Shown here: positions 40,616 to 52,102 of the stretch, in pieces
Layout of the letters: each line of letters starts with the position of its first letter
Numbering within the stretch: the stretch's first letter is position 1
NCBI GenBank assembly: GCA_022410635.1
Contig: JAJVDF010000137.1
Span: 1,449,652-1,513,651, forward strand
DNA: 64,000 nucleotides
Direction of reading: 5' to 3'
Origin: Tretioscincus oriximinensis
Taxonomy: Eukaryota > Chordata > Lepidosauria > Squamata > Gymnophthalmidae
The notes under the pieces: model-generated
What the model was told of the DNA's origin: nothing
Database searches by the model: none
The model's input: only the letters and a program-made list of their open reading frames with translations
Made by a program: the position numbers and the translations under genes

Positions 40616-43600
40616 CAGTCNGGTTCTTCAGGAGGAAAGATGGGTTAATAGCACATGTGAGACCATGGCCCAAGTGGACATTAGCCATACAGTGCANAAA
40701 TAGACACCTTGAGGCCCAGATTAAGTTGTACACAGAAAGTCCTTCATGGGGCATTTCTGCACCTATTTCAAGTAAGTATCTGGAGCCTTCACTGTCCCCT
40801 TCTGGGTCTCACTGGTTTACAGTAATGCTGGCACCTGTAGCAGACAGAGCACAAATGTAATCCAAACATGGAAGACTCTTGTCTAAATTACCAGTAGTCC
40901 TGGACTTTGAGGGTCCTAGTATACCAGTATGGACCAGTCAGACCACAGAGACAGAGAGATGGTATGCAGAAGAGCCGCCTCATGTTCAGGGATGCCAAAG
41001 ATCTAACGTGCCAAAATGCACTGTCAAAATGTGTCCTCTGCAGACTCTGAAGCCAGAGACATTTGTCCTTCATCCTTCAGAGCCCTCAGAACCCAGCCCT
41101 GAGGCTGTCCAACATTTTGTATGGTTCTTCTACTTGTCTCAGACCTGTAGAATGGTTANGTCCTTGCAAACAGGCCTGGGGCTTAGGATTTGCTCCAGAC
41201 TGCACATGTCTCCTTCTCACGCCTCGATTTGGAATCTGTGGTGCTGATTTTTGACAGCACACAGAGACATCTGTGCACCAACAAAAGGCTTTTGGAGAAG
41301 TTCCCAGAAATGCAGGTAATGTACAATTCCTTCACGTTGCAGGAAGGTTCTTTGGCTTTTGTTTGTTCAAGGTTTTCCTCAGACACAGGAGCTCAATGGA
41401 GATGCCATTTAATATCATGTGCCAAACAACCTCTCCTTCCTTGCCAACCCTATCCTTTCTGTTCTAAACAGCATGGAGCTTGCAAGTCTTGCCACTGCTC
41501 AAATCTTCATGGCAAGAAAGATGGAGCCTGAGAAGATGGGGAAGATGCTGGAAATGCAACCCAGTTCCTGGACACCCCAGAAGTTGGGAGCCACATCCAG
41601 GGAAAGCCCCTGGCACAAGGATACAGCAGCTTCTCCCACAGCACATTTCACAGGTCAGGCAAAGATAGATTTCAGGCGGGGTCAAGGGTTCCATTTCAGG
41701 GCAGACGTCTTGGCAAGGAGGCAGAAGAGGTTTGTCATTCCTGGCTTCAGACTGAAGATTAGCCTGATTTCCAGGCAGTTCCATCCCCGAGCTGTGGCTC
41801 TGTCTAAACAGACGGAAGAAGCCTCTGTGGTTCAGAGGTCAGCAAGCAGCCTTGAACACAGAAGGTTTTTAGTTAGGTGCTAGGAAACCAAATGGCAGAC
41901 AGTAGGGAACCACTTTCATATCACTGTCAGAGAAATGGCACAGAAAGGCCAAGAAGCCTGAGAAGGGCTGTAGGTCTGTGCTAGAGAAAACTGCCTGCGA
42001 AGCAGAGGGAGGCCCATTGGATACCCAGNCCCTCCTTGGAAGAAAGCAACCACCAAGCCCTCGTGTCTCTCTGCCATGAAAGTGCCACAAAAGTGTCCAT
42101 TAAGCCAAGCAGCAGTTGGCCAAGACACATTGGGCTCCACTAACCACCACCACGTGGATCAAGAGCACATCCAAAGGTCACTTTAAGCAAGGGTCCATCT
42201 CGTTAGCTCTGCCTTTCATACGCAAGGCTATGAGTCACTTCTGCACTGAGCTGCTTTCATCAGAATTGGCAGAGGGAGGGTAGAAATCAGCTGTGCCCTG
42301 AGAACCCCCTGTGGGGACAGGTGTGGGTGGCAATCGTCTCACGCAGCCCTACAGAAGCTGGGCCAGTGCAGCAGCCTCTGCAACCTCGTTGCTGGAATTG
42401 GGTCCCTTTCACAACTGGCAACAACAGCTCATTGCTTAGGCTATTTCTCAGCACTGCTTTCTATTTTCCAGGGCTCAGGTCAGCAAGTAGCTCTCAAGCG
42501 CGTAGGGAGTCAGTGCAGGGTTGAAGCTGCTCCTCGAAATGATTGGGAAACATGAAATGATTAGGAAACATGATTTGGGGGGCTCCAGCTGAACTTCACA
42601 GAAGATCTCTGCCCCCTGTTCCTTTCCTAGATAGAAATGGTGGAACCTGTGATCCAAGGACCGAACTTTTCAAACCTTTGTTATCCAGCAGGGGCAGCCA
42701 GAAGTGGACTGAGCAGTGTTTCCCTGTGCATTCCTGACCTTCTCCAGTGGTGGCCCTTGGTGCCCTGAACTCAGGCTGCTTAGGCTTCCTTTACAGGAGC
42801 ATCTTGACTTACCCCAAGCCATCAGCACGCCCACGTGGGCAGTTTTCTTTGCTTGCTGCTGCCTCGTTACATAAGAACCAAAGCCTGCTGCAAACCTTCC
42901 CCTGCGTGTGATAGCAAAACAGAACACAGGCTGATCAGTTCCCTAGTTAGGGCTGTTGCACCCAAAAGTGTTTGATCTCCTTCATCAAGGATCTACGGCC
43001 AAAAGAATACCTAGTTGATATCGCTGTTCTTGTTCTTTCTTCTGTTATCTACCTGCAGCTTGGACTGCCTCTCTGGTTAGTAATAAAATAACANGCAAAC
43101 ACACACGAGGGGCTCCAAGATAGTTCAAAGAAATAGCCCCATTGTTCTGGGTCCACAAAATTTGTCAGGGGAGCCTGCAGCCCTCTAGAAACTGGCACAG
43201 AAAAGGCAGGCAGCAGGAGCCTCTGTGGCCGAGGCAACTTCTTCAGATGTGAGGAACAAGGGCCAGGGGCAGAGGGAGGGGGAAGCAGCCTGGTGTGTGG
43301 ATGACTCCACTTGAGGATTGCTTCTTAGCTGNTTCTAAGGCTGCAGCTGCATCATTTATTTATTTTGGAATAAGGTGGCTCAGACAGTCCTTTGTTCCAG
43401 AGTATTCACAAACACTGGCCAACATAAGGGGTGCATGGCCCCTTTAAGCATTTTGCTGATGTCTTCTGCGTTGCTCTTCTGTTCCCCACTCTGGGATATA
43501 AATTCCTAAATAAACAAAATGCCATTTGTGTTTGAATCCAGCACCCAAAAGCCCCCTAGAGGCAGCATCTTCTTCCCACCCCTAATTCACCTTTCCTAGT

Positions 43601-43674
43601 CCACAGGGGTCACTGGAGGCCAAAGCATGAACAATCTTAAAGCACCTCTGAGGGCTGGATGTGCCGATTTCTTC
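40616..43674. other. Three kb without a recognised gene or repeat
   Basis: The plus-strand open frame 41419-41883 and the opposed cysteine-rich frame 41784-41464 were examined and match nothing I know. The region 41000-42130 looks unique. It could hold unrecognised conserved non-coding sequence. Confidence 0.35.
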
Positions 43675-43915
43675 CCCTGTCCATACAGAGTCAGTTTGAT
43701 GCAATGCTGGGAGTGCTGGACCCTTATCTGGTAGNTACCTGGCTTGATTCCACCCTCCTCCATGCCCTGGGTGACCTTGGGCCACTCACAGTTCTTGAGC
43801 ACTCTCTCAGCCACGTCTACTTCACAGGGAGTCTGTTGTGGAAAAAGCAACAGAAGCGATGTGCTTTCATCTTTGGTGAAAAGGGCGTTATAAATAAATG
43901 TTAATAATAACAATT
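43675..43915 (+). mobile_element. tRNA-derived SINE
   Basis: Head CAGAGTCAGTTTGATGCAAT, GGGAGTGCTGGACCCTTATC. B-box region GGCTTGATTCCACCCTCC. Body GGGTGACCTTGGGCCACTCA, CACTCTCTCAGCCACGTCTA, CTTCACAGGGAGTCTGTTGT. 3' end AGGGCGTTATAAATAAATGT, TAATAATAA. This is the plus-strand counterpart of the copies at 11174 and 30760. Confidence 0.82.
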
Positions 43916-44523
43916 TAAAAAATAAGAAGCCCCGTAAAATTTGCAGGCAGCCTCCCCTCACTTGCAATGCTTCTGCAGCCTGTGCCCTGCCTCCTCGTAG
44001 GTCTTGGTGAGTGCTTTGGTGCCTTTGTTGTGCTCTCTAAGCACCCCAGGTGGCTTCAAAGGGATCCCAGGGGAGAAGCTTCCTTTGGTCCTGGCTTGCC
44101 ACAGGAGCAAAAAGCGTAATAAGCACAGCTGGGGACACAGCAGGTGAGAACCTTGCTGATCTACACCCCATGCAAGGAAAGTGACCTTTACTTGGTTTTA
44201 TGGCACCTGTTATGTTACTTGGGGGTTTTATTTCAAAATTATCTGTGCAAATTTCTCTTAGGGTGATGGAGAAACCAAAGCTGCAACCACAGGATACTTG
44301 TTTATTTTGGTATTTATTGAGCATCCAGTTTATCCTTTACCAATTTTATTCCACCTCATGTGCATCTTTAAAGCCATAATATATGGTGCCACGAGCATTA
44401 CTGGCCAGGTCTCCATTTGGCAAGAAGTGCCTCTTTGCCAAGGTTCCACTTCATGTCATGAAATCAGCAAAAAAATATTTATTAAAGCACTTCTGCANGT
44501 GTCAAAGAAACTGCCTGGGCCAA
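43916..44523. other. No gene recognised
   Basis: Nothing assignable on either strand. Confidence 0.3.
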
Positions 44524-44605
44524 GAATATCTTAGAAACTAACAATTAGTAACAAGGTGGGCAGCGTGAGTTTCATGCCCAAGAAGCTACTTCTTCAGTTG
44601 CTAGG
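44524..44605 (-). mobile_element. Penelope-like 3' terminus
   Basis: Reverse of the terminal block: TCTTAGAAACTAACAATTAG, CAGCGTGAGTTTCATGCCCA, GAAGCTACTTCTTCAGTTGC. Confidence 0.55.
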
Positions 44606-44761
44606 GAGGGACAGACGATGCGTAGCAAACGGGCTGCTGGGAAGATTAGTCAGGTCAGGTACAACACTCGGTCCTTCTAAATGGAAGGAAGTGCTCAGGC
44701 TGTGGCCTCATCTTCTTGTGTTCTCAGGTATAAGAGAAAACGGCAAAACATCAAGACCTGA

Positions 44762-45245
44762 CGTTTGANAGGTGATCTGATTGAAGTGTATTAAGTCGTG
44801 CATGGGATAGATAAAGGTGAACAGAGAAAAATGGTCTTCTCTATTTCACAACACTAGGACCAGGGGGCCTTCCTTGAAGCTGGTGGGCAGAAGAGTGAGA
44901 ACAGACAAGGAAAAGTATTGTTTCACCGAAAGAGTCATCGGCCTGTAGAATTCACTTCCAGAAGAGGTGGTGGTAGCTGGATAAATTCTGGATAGTTTGA
45001 AGACAAGTTCATGGACACAATGGATATAAACAGATACTAGGATGGATGTCTGGATGCTGCTTCTGGAATGGAGTAACAGGCAGGATTCCTGAAGAACCAT
45101 TTGCAGGGTATCAAGAACAGGTGAAGATTTTGCCTTCTCTTCAGACTGCCCAGGTACAATTGGTTGGCCACTGGGTGAGACAGAATGCTGCACTAGACGG
45201 CCTCTGGCCCCATTCAGCAGGGTTCCTCTTATATTCTTATGTTCA
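44762..45245 (+). mobile_element. CR1 LINE 3' end
   Basis: GACGTTTGANAGGTGATCTG, ATTGAAGTGTATTAAG, CACAACACTAGGACCAGGGG, CCTTCCTTGAAGCTGGTGGG, TTCACCGAAAGAGTCATCGG, AGAGGTGGTGGTAGCTGG. Then a canonical 3' UTR without the palindrome: GAACCATTTGCAGGGTATCA, AGAACAGGTGAAGATTTTGC, CTGCCCAGGTACAATTGG. It ends GGGTTCCTCTTATATTCTTATG. A good reference for the ordinary 3' UTR. Confidence 0.9.
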
Positions 45246-45972
45246 TGGAGGGTCCAAAACACAGCCATTACTTGTGGTCACCTTTATGACCAAGGCAACA
45301 TCAGCAACAAGCATTAGACAATCATGAAATGAGGGGCAGGCTGAATTCCAGAGTGACAGATTGCCAAACAGGAAGCCTGCTTAATGGAAGGCTTTTGCAT
45401 TATGAAAGGGGAGAACAATGGTTAAAAACAGCAACCCGAGAGCTGCCTTTTAATCCTGCCTATAATTATAGAGATAAATCTGTGCCCTTTCCTCCTCCTT
45501 CTCCATTCATTGAAATTCTGTGACTCACCCACAGTCCCAGTTCATGAAAGGACACAGGGACCAGGAGGGAACGTTCCAATGGCAATTATTCCTGACCAGC
45601 ACAGGGGCCTTAATGAGCCAGAAATACACCGCAAAACTCCTTCCGACTCATGAATGCAGTTTTTAAAAAAGGCTTCCTGCATTCACATGAACGCATTTGG
45701 AGCACACACTGGCTGTCAGCCTGACATACACAATTTTGTGTTAACAAGCTACGGTGCCCTTTTAAAATGGAATAAAAATGCTGGTTTGTAAGTGTAACAA
45801 TCCCCAAATATCAGCTTCACAGAGCAGAAAGCTGAAGATCCCTCCTTGCTCCATAAATGAACAACAACAACAAAGTAACCCTTGGGATATTCATAAGATC
45901 ACTGACTGCTAACTNATATGTAATAATGGATGAGTGGATGGAGAGAGACAGAGATAAAAAATGGCATGTACT
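45246..45972. other. No gene recognised
   Basis: Nothing assignable on either strand. Confidence 0.3.
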
Positions 45973-46155
45973 GAGGACCCTTTCTGTACTAACTTAAACC
46001 TGGGATATATCTTGGAGCAGAGGCCTNTCATCCACATGCTAGTGCAGACTATGGCAGGCCTTCAATGGGGCCAACCATAGTCTGCACTGGCATGTGGATG
46101 GCTTAGCTCTGTGCTGAGATATAAGCCAGCATAAGGCTCACTGGGGACAGCTGCT
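45973..46155. repeat. Palindromic repeat, best complete copy
   Basis: Left arm: GAGGACCCTTTCTGTACT, CCTGGGATATATCTTGGAGC, TCATCCACATGCTAGTGCAG, ACTATGGCAGGCC. Right arm: GGCCAACCATAGTCTGCACT, GGCATGTGGATGGCTTAGCT, GCTGAGATATAAGCCAGCAT, AAGGCTCACTGGGGACAG. The arms are about 80 bp and meet at a short TTCAATG centre. No coding capacity. At least a dozen related copies lie in the window, often in or beside CR1 3' UTRs. A miniature inverted-repeat transposon is the simplest class. Confidence 0.85.
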
Positions 46156-46269
46156 TAATACCAAAAGACAACTTTTGCAGAATCAAAGTCTGAATCAATG
46201 TGAAACCTGTATCAATGCGGAGTATTGGGTATCTACAGGTTGCTCCATCTCAGCCATGCCTCAAACATC

Positions 46270-46705
46270 CAATCATNCACGAAGAACCATAGAGAAGCCC
46301 TGCTAAATCAGGCTACACCCCATCTAGTCCAGCATTCTGTCTCACCTAGAGGCCCACCAGTCCCTGGCAGTTCCTCAAAATAGCAGGCAAAACCGTCACC
46401 NGCTCTCCACTCGCTGCAAATGGTTTTTCACGAGTCCTGACTGTTGCTCCACCCCAGAAGCAGAATCAAGACATCAATCCTAGTAGCTGCTGATTCACTT
46501 GACGTCCATGAATTTGTGTAGCCCATTTTTAAAGCTATTCAGGCCACCAGCTACCACCATTTCTTCTGGAGGTAGATCCCATAGACCAGCGACCCCCTGA
46601 GTAAAAAATATATATCCTTCCCTTTGTCTGTCCTCACTCTTCTTCCCATCAACCTCATAGAGGGTCCCCTGGTTCTATTGTTGTGTGATAGAGAAAATAA
46701 TGTGA
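46270..46705 (-). mobile_element. CR1 LINE 3' end
   Basis: Plus strand AACCATAGAGAAGCCCTGCT, CTAGTCCAGCATTCTGTCTC, GCAAATGGTTTTTCACGAGT, ACTGTTGCTCCACCCCAGAA, TTGACGTCCATGAATTTGTG, CACCATTTCTTCTGGAGG, CTCTTCTTCCCATCAACCTC: reverse CR1 ORF2 end and 3' UTR without the palindrome. Confidence 0.88.
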
Positions 46706-46796
46706 TGGTTTTAAGGCCCTGAAAAAAGTCGGGTAACTATCTTTTTAACTCCCAGGAGCTGCCCTTGATTCTTCAGCAGCTTTGATCTGCTTTTTA

Positions 46797-47100
46797 GTTT
46801 TTTTACATTTCTATACCACCTGAAGGTCTCAGGGCAATTAATAATAAAAACAAATTAACATATTAAAACAGCAATATCTAAACGTAGGGCAGGTGAACGG
46901 AGCATCTTCAAGCATTTTCTGAACGCACAAGNCGATGGTGATCAGGAGGGAGGCTGCTCCATTGCCTGGGGCTGCCATGGAGAAGGCTCCGTCTCCGGTT
47001 CCACCTTCTTTGCCACTGAGGGAGGGGGTACAGTCAGAGCCTCCTCTGCAGATCTTAAGGCCCAGGCAGGTTGATATGTGAGAAGGCAATCATTTAGATA
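46797..47100 (-). mobile_element. L2 LINE 3' part, older subfamily
   Basis: Plus strand TTTACATTTCTATACCACCT, GAAGGTCTCAGGGCAATTAA, then GGAGCATCTTCAAGCATTTT, GGAGGGAGGCTGCTCCATTG, CCATGGAGAAGGCTCCGTCT: the reverse of the L2 3' UTR and last coding part (a GDGAFSMAAPGNGAASLL-type frame). Confidence 0.7.
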
Positions 47101-48195
47101 TTTGGAGATCCTGTCATGCTCAGAAGCATCTGGAACTGCCAGTTCAATGGAAGCAGAGAGGGCAAGGAGGGATCAGGTTTTTCCTCCGTTGTCACAACGA
47201 TCCATTTATTGGTAGGTGGCAAAGGTGAAGGGGATTCTTCCATCTGGAGGCCTCTCGTCTCCCAGCCTCTCACCGTCCCGCATCCGAAAGCTTCTCCAGA
47301 TACTGATATATCCAGCCGAAAAGTCGTTTGCACTAAGATTAATGGCATATTTATCCAAGAGCTGCTCTTTGGATTCCAGCGGCCATCTGGAATGAACCTC
47401 CCATTCATCAAGCTGTCCCCACTAGGGAGAGAGGGGAGTTCATTTATTCCGAGCGAGCGTCTGATTGTATAATTGCATTAGGAAAATGTAGTTTACCTCC
47501 TGGAAGCCATTAGCACATTCACGATTGTTGCCCTTACNTTTCTCTGGCGACGGAATCCTGTTACCTTGCAGTGGAAAAAATCTGCCAGTCGATTAAAATA
47601 TTCAGCATCTAAATGGGTGAAGACAAACTACTTCCAGCAGGGACACCGCCTCCTGCTGCCTCTTCCTGCCCCTGACAGCTGCTGTGCGCCTCGTGTCACT
47701 TCCTCTGATTGGTCTCCTTACTGCTGTTGATCGCGCAGCATGGGATGCTCCTTCTAAGAGTTTCTCTCAAAAACCCACTTCATGGGACACAGCTATCCAT
47801 GGCTGCCTGGCTTATGTTCCAGCCATGCACTGTTGGCCATATTCAGAGCGGTTCATATGAANTGTCCCACAATCCACTGCCACTGATGTCAACACATCAA
47901 TCTTTAGGCAAAGTGGTTGGTGCTACCACAGTGGAAGGCAGGAGATGGGTAGCGCCGTGTCCTACCAGAAGCAGAAGGAGCCAACAGTTCTTATTTTGGG
48001 TCCTTCTGTCTTTAGTCTGGGGAAAATTCTTATTCTGGGTCTCCTCTGCTCACAGGCTCACAAAGAGGTCTCGTTCTAACCAGCAACATGCTTCATCTGA
48101 ATGAGATGGAGGGTATTTTGGAGAAGGGGATCCAAAATGATCTCTGGACCTGATATGGACCCTGGAATGTTATAGACCCCGATAACCTCTCCTAC
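47101..48195. other. No gene recognised
   Basis: The opposed open frames 47116-47472 (+) and 47411-47094 (-) were checked for Ig-domain content. Nothing convincing was found. Confidence 0.35.
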
Positions 48196-48196
48196 C

Positions 48197-48248
<52 letters not shown>

Positions 48249-48430
48249 TACTTATACTTATACCCTGCCCTATACCGAAAGGTCTCAGGACAGCCAACAA
48301 TAAAAGCCAAAATGCATAATTGGTCTATTAAAACAGTTTCTGAAGGTGAGAAGGAAAACAGCATTTCTTCCACCAAGGCCATGAAAGACATGCTTCCTCA
48401 AGGATCTTCTGGAATAATACAGTGATGGTG
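48196..48430 (-). mobile_element. L2 LINE 3' end with long AAAT tail
   Basis: Plus strand of about twelve TTTA units (48197-48247), then TACTTATACCCTGCCCTATA, CCGAAAGGTCTCAGGACAGC, AAGGAAAACAGCATTTCTTC, CCTCAAGGATCTTCTGG. Long uninterrupted tail. Confidence 0.78.
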
Positions 48431-48544
48431 ACACTGCAAGATGCCTGTCAGGTCCCAAGGCTGCTGGTCCGTTTTCCCACCAGTCAGCAGCTCCAGGCAG
48501 AATATTAATGTGCTGGGGACAGCTGTCCACAGACACGTTATAAA

Positions 48545-48942
48545 ACCCCTGTGGCACACTCAGTACCACAATAGGGTCGAACAAGTTCAAAGGAGTACAC
48601 ACAAGAGTAATCAGGAAACAAACCAGGTCANTACCAAGAAACGTAGAGCAAAACTGTTAGGAGCAAGATATAGACAAGGTCAGGTTACAATCCAAAGTCC
48701 AATACCAGAGGCTAAGCAAACACTATCTCAGAGACCAAATGACTAATTGCTTCCAGCAAAGTACAGCCTTGAGCAGCTGGTTTATATACGTCTGCTGAGC
48801 TCTGGTTGCTGATTAGAACCAGCTGCTTCATCCAGGAGTGCTGACTCATCATGGAATGGATCTTGAGGATTGATATTGGCCTCAAGATTCTTCATCCGAA
48901 AGCTCACAGCCCTGCAATGCATGGCTGGTCATGACAATGCCC
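48545..48942 (-). mobile_element. Possible LTR fragment
   Basis: On the minus strand the segment begins TGTCATGACCAGCCATGC, has a TATA-like GTATATAAACC (plus 48779-48790) about 150 bp in, and continues with CTCTGGTATTGGACTTTGG and AACCTGACCTTGTC. It may end GTGTGCCACA. A TG...CA span with a TATA box is LTR-like. The supposed ends have no matching duplication, and no internal region is attached. Confidence 0.4.
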
Positions 48943-49124
48943 ATAATCTCGGGGCAACATGGTGGAGCCAATCTGTCATTGCACCTTCTTAGTATCACTG
49001 GGTCTACTGGGATCAACAAGACCAGGAGTTTTCATTTCTAGAGGTTGAAGCCAACTCTGAACTCACGTGAGCTTTGGTTCAGCAAAGTGTATGGCCCAGC
49101 ATAGGTCGGAAACTGAGCCTATTT

Positions 49125-49195
49125 GATCAGAATCTGCAGTGCTGTTCTGAAAAGTACTTTGAATCCATCTTCAGTCCTGAGGAATTGGACTAAAG
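49125..49195 (+). repeat. AGTCCTGAAGAACTGGACTA hairpin repeat
   Basis: GCTGTTCTGAAAAGTACTTT, GAATCCATCTTCAGTCCTGA, GGAATTGGACTAAAGAAGG is the third copy of a roughly 65-bp sequence also at about 6885-6945 and 13040-13105. The inverted AGTCC...GGACT core could form a small hairpin. Confidence 0.6.
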
Positions 49196-49279
49196 AAGGA
49201 AAATCACCTGCTTTAGTACAGTGGCTGAGGACCGAAAAGAGATTGTGTCAGGTCAGCATCTACAAGTACAGAACTACAT

Positions 49280-49392
49280 AACTAGGCCCTGTCCACATGG
49301 GGCGTTTCTCCAGGATATATCTTGAAATTGAGATCTGTCATCTGCCTGCTAGAACATACTATGGTGGACCCAAAGAGTTGTACCTTTATTAT
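49280..49392. repeat. Palindromic repeat, left half
   Basis: CTAGGCCCTGTCCACATGGG, GCGTTTCTCCAGGATATATC, GAGATCTGTCATCTGCCTGC, TAGAACATACTATGGTGG. It shows the outer left terminus CTAGGCCCTGTCCACA. Confidence 0.65.
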
Positions 49393-50589
49393 TGATAAGA
49401 CCTGCATCGATGTGCCAAACACTCTGAGGTCTGCCATTGGTCTTTACGGAGCAATCTCAGGGCTCAGAACCTTTGGCCTGGTGTGCATGTGGCAGTGGCT
49501 ACTACGGCATAGGCTGCCCAGGTATTGGCCAAAATGGTGGTGAAGGTAGCCTTCAGTGGAGGGCCCAACAGCGTAGCCTCCAGTTGCACAGCAGTCCGCC
49601 TGCCACCACCACCTCCTTCTCCGCCCCTTGCCTTCCCAAGTCTGCATTTCTGTGGGCTTTCCATTTGTCCTGAAATGAGGCCCAGTATGGACAGGGCCTC
49701 AGTACAGAGAGACCCTTCTGTCAAAAGCTCCCACAAACTCCCCAAGCCCAGCTGGTAGTTTGAAAACAGTTTTTACCACTCCTTCAGGCTAGGACCGCAC
49801 CCCTCAATTAATGGCAGGTGGGGCCACCCAATGATATCCTTTGGCCACGAAGGCTCCTGCCTTGCATCCTTACATGGCTACGTTTTCTCACCGCTAAAGG
49901 AACTCAGCGTTTTCTATTTCCGGCCTGCCTTCCCTTGGCCACGCACTCCCTCGTTAACTTCTTTTCTTCCTTCGTTTCGGAGACGATCGCTCTCGTGACC
50001 TTGTTATAATTAGCTTGTTAATGAGCTATTGGCTGCTCATCTGTAAAATCCGTCTGACAGGCAGACAGCCCAAGAGATTAACCAAGTCTGACCAATATCT
50101 CAACCTNNCTGGCNAATCCTTTTTCCCAGTTTCTGACAGAAAAATCACGATCTTTGTCTTTGATTAATGTCACCCGTNGTAAGCGCCTGAACCTCCTCCG
50201 TGCAGATGAAATGCAACACACTCACTTGGGCCCCTTTGTAGAAAATTGCGCTTTGCCTTCCTCTCTCCTCAGAGCCTAACTTCTATATAACAAAACGCAT
50301 AAATTCACCCTCCATGTTGCAAGAGTCAAAGTAGTCAAAATTCCAGTCCAGTGGGGGATTTGGAAGATTTAAATTTTAAATTTAAATGATTAAAAGTCAT
50401 TAAAAACAGGAATAAGTGTACTGAAAATGAAACAAAGGATTGTAAACACTGTGACCTAAGGAGGTTGTTCTACATGCACAAGCTCTGATAGTTCTGTACA
50501 TATGATAAAACGCGTCCAGCAACAGGGCCCGGAATATTGGTGGCCTCCAGAGACCAATGACAGTGCTTGGAACTCTGGTAGCCTCCAGA
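49393..50589. other. No gene recognised
   Basis: Nothing assignable. Short CCTCCAGAGACC direct repeats at 50541-50600. Confidence 0.3.
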
Positions 50590-50830
50590 GACCTTTGGCA
50601 GCCTCGAGAGATGAATAGAGGAAGATAAAGAGGAAGGCATGAGGAGGAAAGACAGAAGGGAGTAGGAAAGGAAGTACAAAGGAAGAAAGGGATGAAAGAA
50701 GGGAGAGAAGAAGGAAGATACGAAAGAAAGAAGGAAAGTTGGTAAAGAGGAAGGAAAGAAAGATGGAAGGAAGGAAAGGAAAGCAGAAAAAAGGAAGAAA
50801 AGAAAGAAGCAGCAAGTAAAAGAGGGGTGG
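50590..50830. repeat. Purine-rich GGAA/GAAA array
   Basis: About 240 bp of irregular GGAA, GAAA and AAGAAGG units, purine on the plus strand, with scattered T/C interruptions. Older than the array at 25140-25380. Confidence 0.8.
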
Positions 50831-52044
50831 GAGGGAGTGACTGCAGTCATGAATGGAGAAAGGGGGAGGAGAGGCTTGAGCTTGTTGGAGTAACATCATG
50901 CAATGGGCTAATTCTGTTAGTGAACAAAAGGGTGTCTCCTCCTTCCTGGCTGGTTCATGATTCACACAGCCCACCAACCTGCCTTCATCCCTTGCCCCCC
51001 TCTGCCTTCTCACCTGCCCTGAATCAGGATACAGGTTCCTATAAAGGTAGCCTGTCAAGCGATGACTGATCCAAACATGCCTGGTCCTCCCTCAGGTGGT
51101 GCTCAAATGGGAGGAGCTCCCTTGTATAAAGCAGGACTTACGTTTTCCGCTTGCTTCCAGCCATATTGGTTTGGAGCAGGTTTCTGCTTTTTACAAACAG
51201 CTCCTCAAACAGCATCGAAAGGGCGGGACGCTCCCGTTCCTCTTGGACGTCTCGACAGGAACTGTGAAAAGAGCGTCTCTCTCTCTAGAAATCTGCTGCA
51301 GTTCATGAGCATCCTTTTCCCTACAGAATTTGGCTGTTATTAATTCCTTCCCTCCCTCGCTCTCTCTTTTTGATTCTCCGCTTAAAGGGAATAAAATTTG
51401 CACACAGCTAAGGAAATCCTTCAATCCTGCTCCTTATCTGAGGCTCCCATTCATTGATCAGAGGGGAGAATTTAGCCCAAATGTTAACACAAACAAATCT
51501 AATGATGCAAATCAAACAGACAAATAGGCTGAGGGCGAATTCAAAGCTCTTTCCAATTTACAGACACAGCTCTGGAGCCCTGGGCCAAGTGTAAATGGCA
51601 ATGAATGACGAGCCAGCTCTGGAAAGCCACCGAGAAAATTGTATGATTAAAAGACAGCCATTTCTTACAACTATTGCCTCACGACAGCACACAGGACTTC
51701 CAAACAAAACACAGCAAAAGGGACAATTCACCCCTGGACAGGAGGAACAGAGAGTGGCACAGCTTCAATGGGTCTTGTTACCCTAAAGAACTGCAGGCCT
51801 GGCCGGGCTTGGGGGCAAAACAAGGTGGCCTTCAAAGTCAACCCAAGGATCAGTTAACTCCTCTTCACACCCGACCACATTTGTCTATCCATCCTCACCC
51901 TAACCCTAATTTAAAAGAGATGTGTGTAATTAAGAGTTGATAATACATAAAAATATTTTCTTTACTCAGATACATTACAGATTGATGCTGTTTATTCATC
52001 CATCCCCATCCTCATCTTCATCCTCAATCTACCTACCTATTTAG
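50831..52044. other. No gene recognised
   Basis: Two CCCTAA units at 51898-51909 are too few to call a telomeric array. Otherwise nothing assignable. Confidence 0.3.
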
Positions 52045-52102
52045 GGGNTTTTGTAGCACTTTAGTGACTAACGAAGTACACTGCATGAGTTTTTGTAGTC
52101 AA
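52045..52102 (-). mobile_element. Penelope-like 3' terminus, weak
   Basis: TTTTGTAGCACTTTAGTGAC, TAACGAAGTACACTGCATGA resembles the reverse of the terminal block but is strongly diverged. Confidence 0.35.

Noticed and set aside
41419..41883. 154-codon plus-strand frame and opposed cysteine-rich frame
   Set aside because: No family resemblance on either strand; overlapping open frames of this length are expected by chance in 64 kb.
47094..47472. Possible upstream Ig exon of IL1RAPL2
   Set aside because: Checked for Ig cysteine and tryptophan contexts and splice sites in phase; none fit.
50456..51058. 200-codon minus-strand frame rich in phenylalanine, leucine and serine
   Set aside because: It is a translation of the purine array at 50590-50830 plus flanking sequence.
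51895..51912. Telomere-like CCCTAACCCTAA
   Set aside because: Only two units; too short for an interstitial telomeric array.
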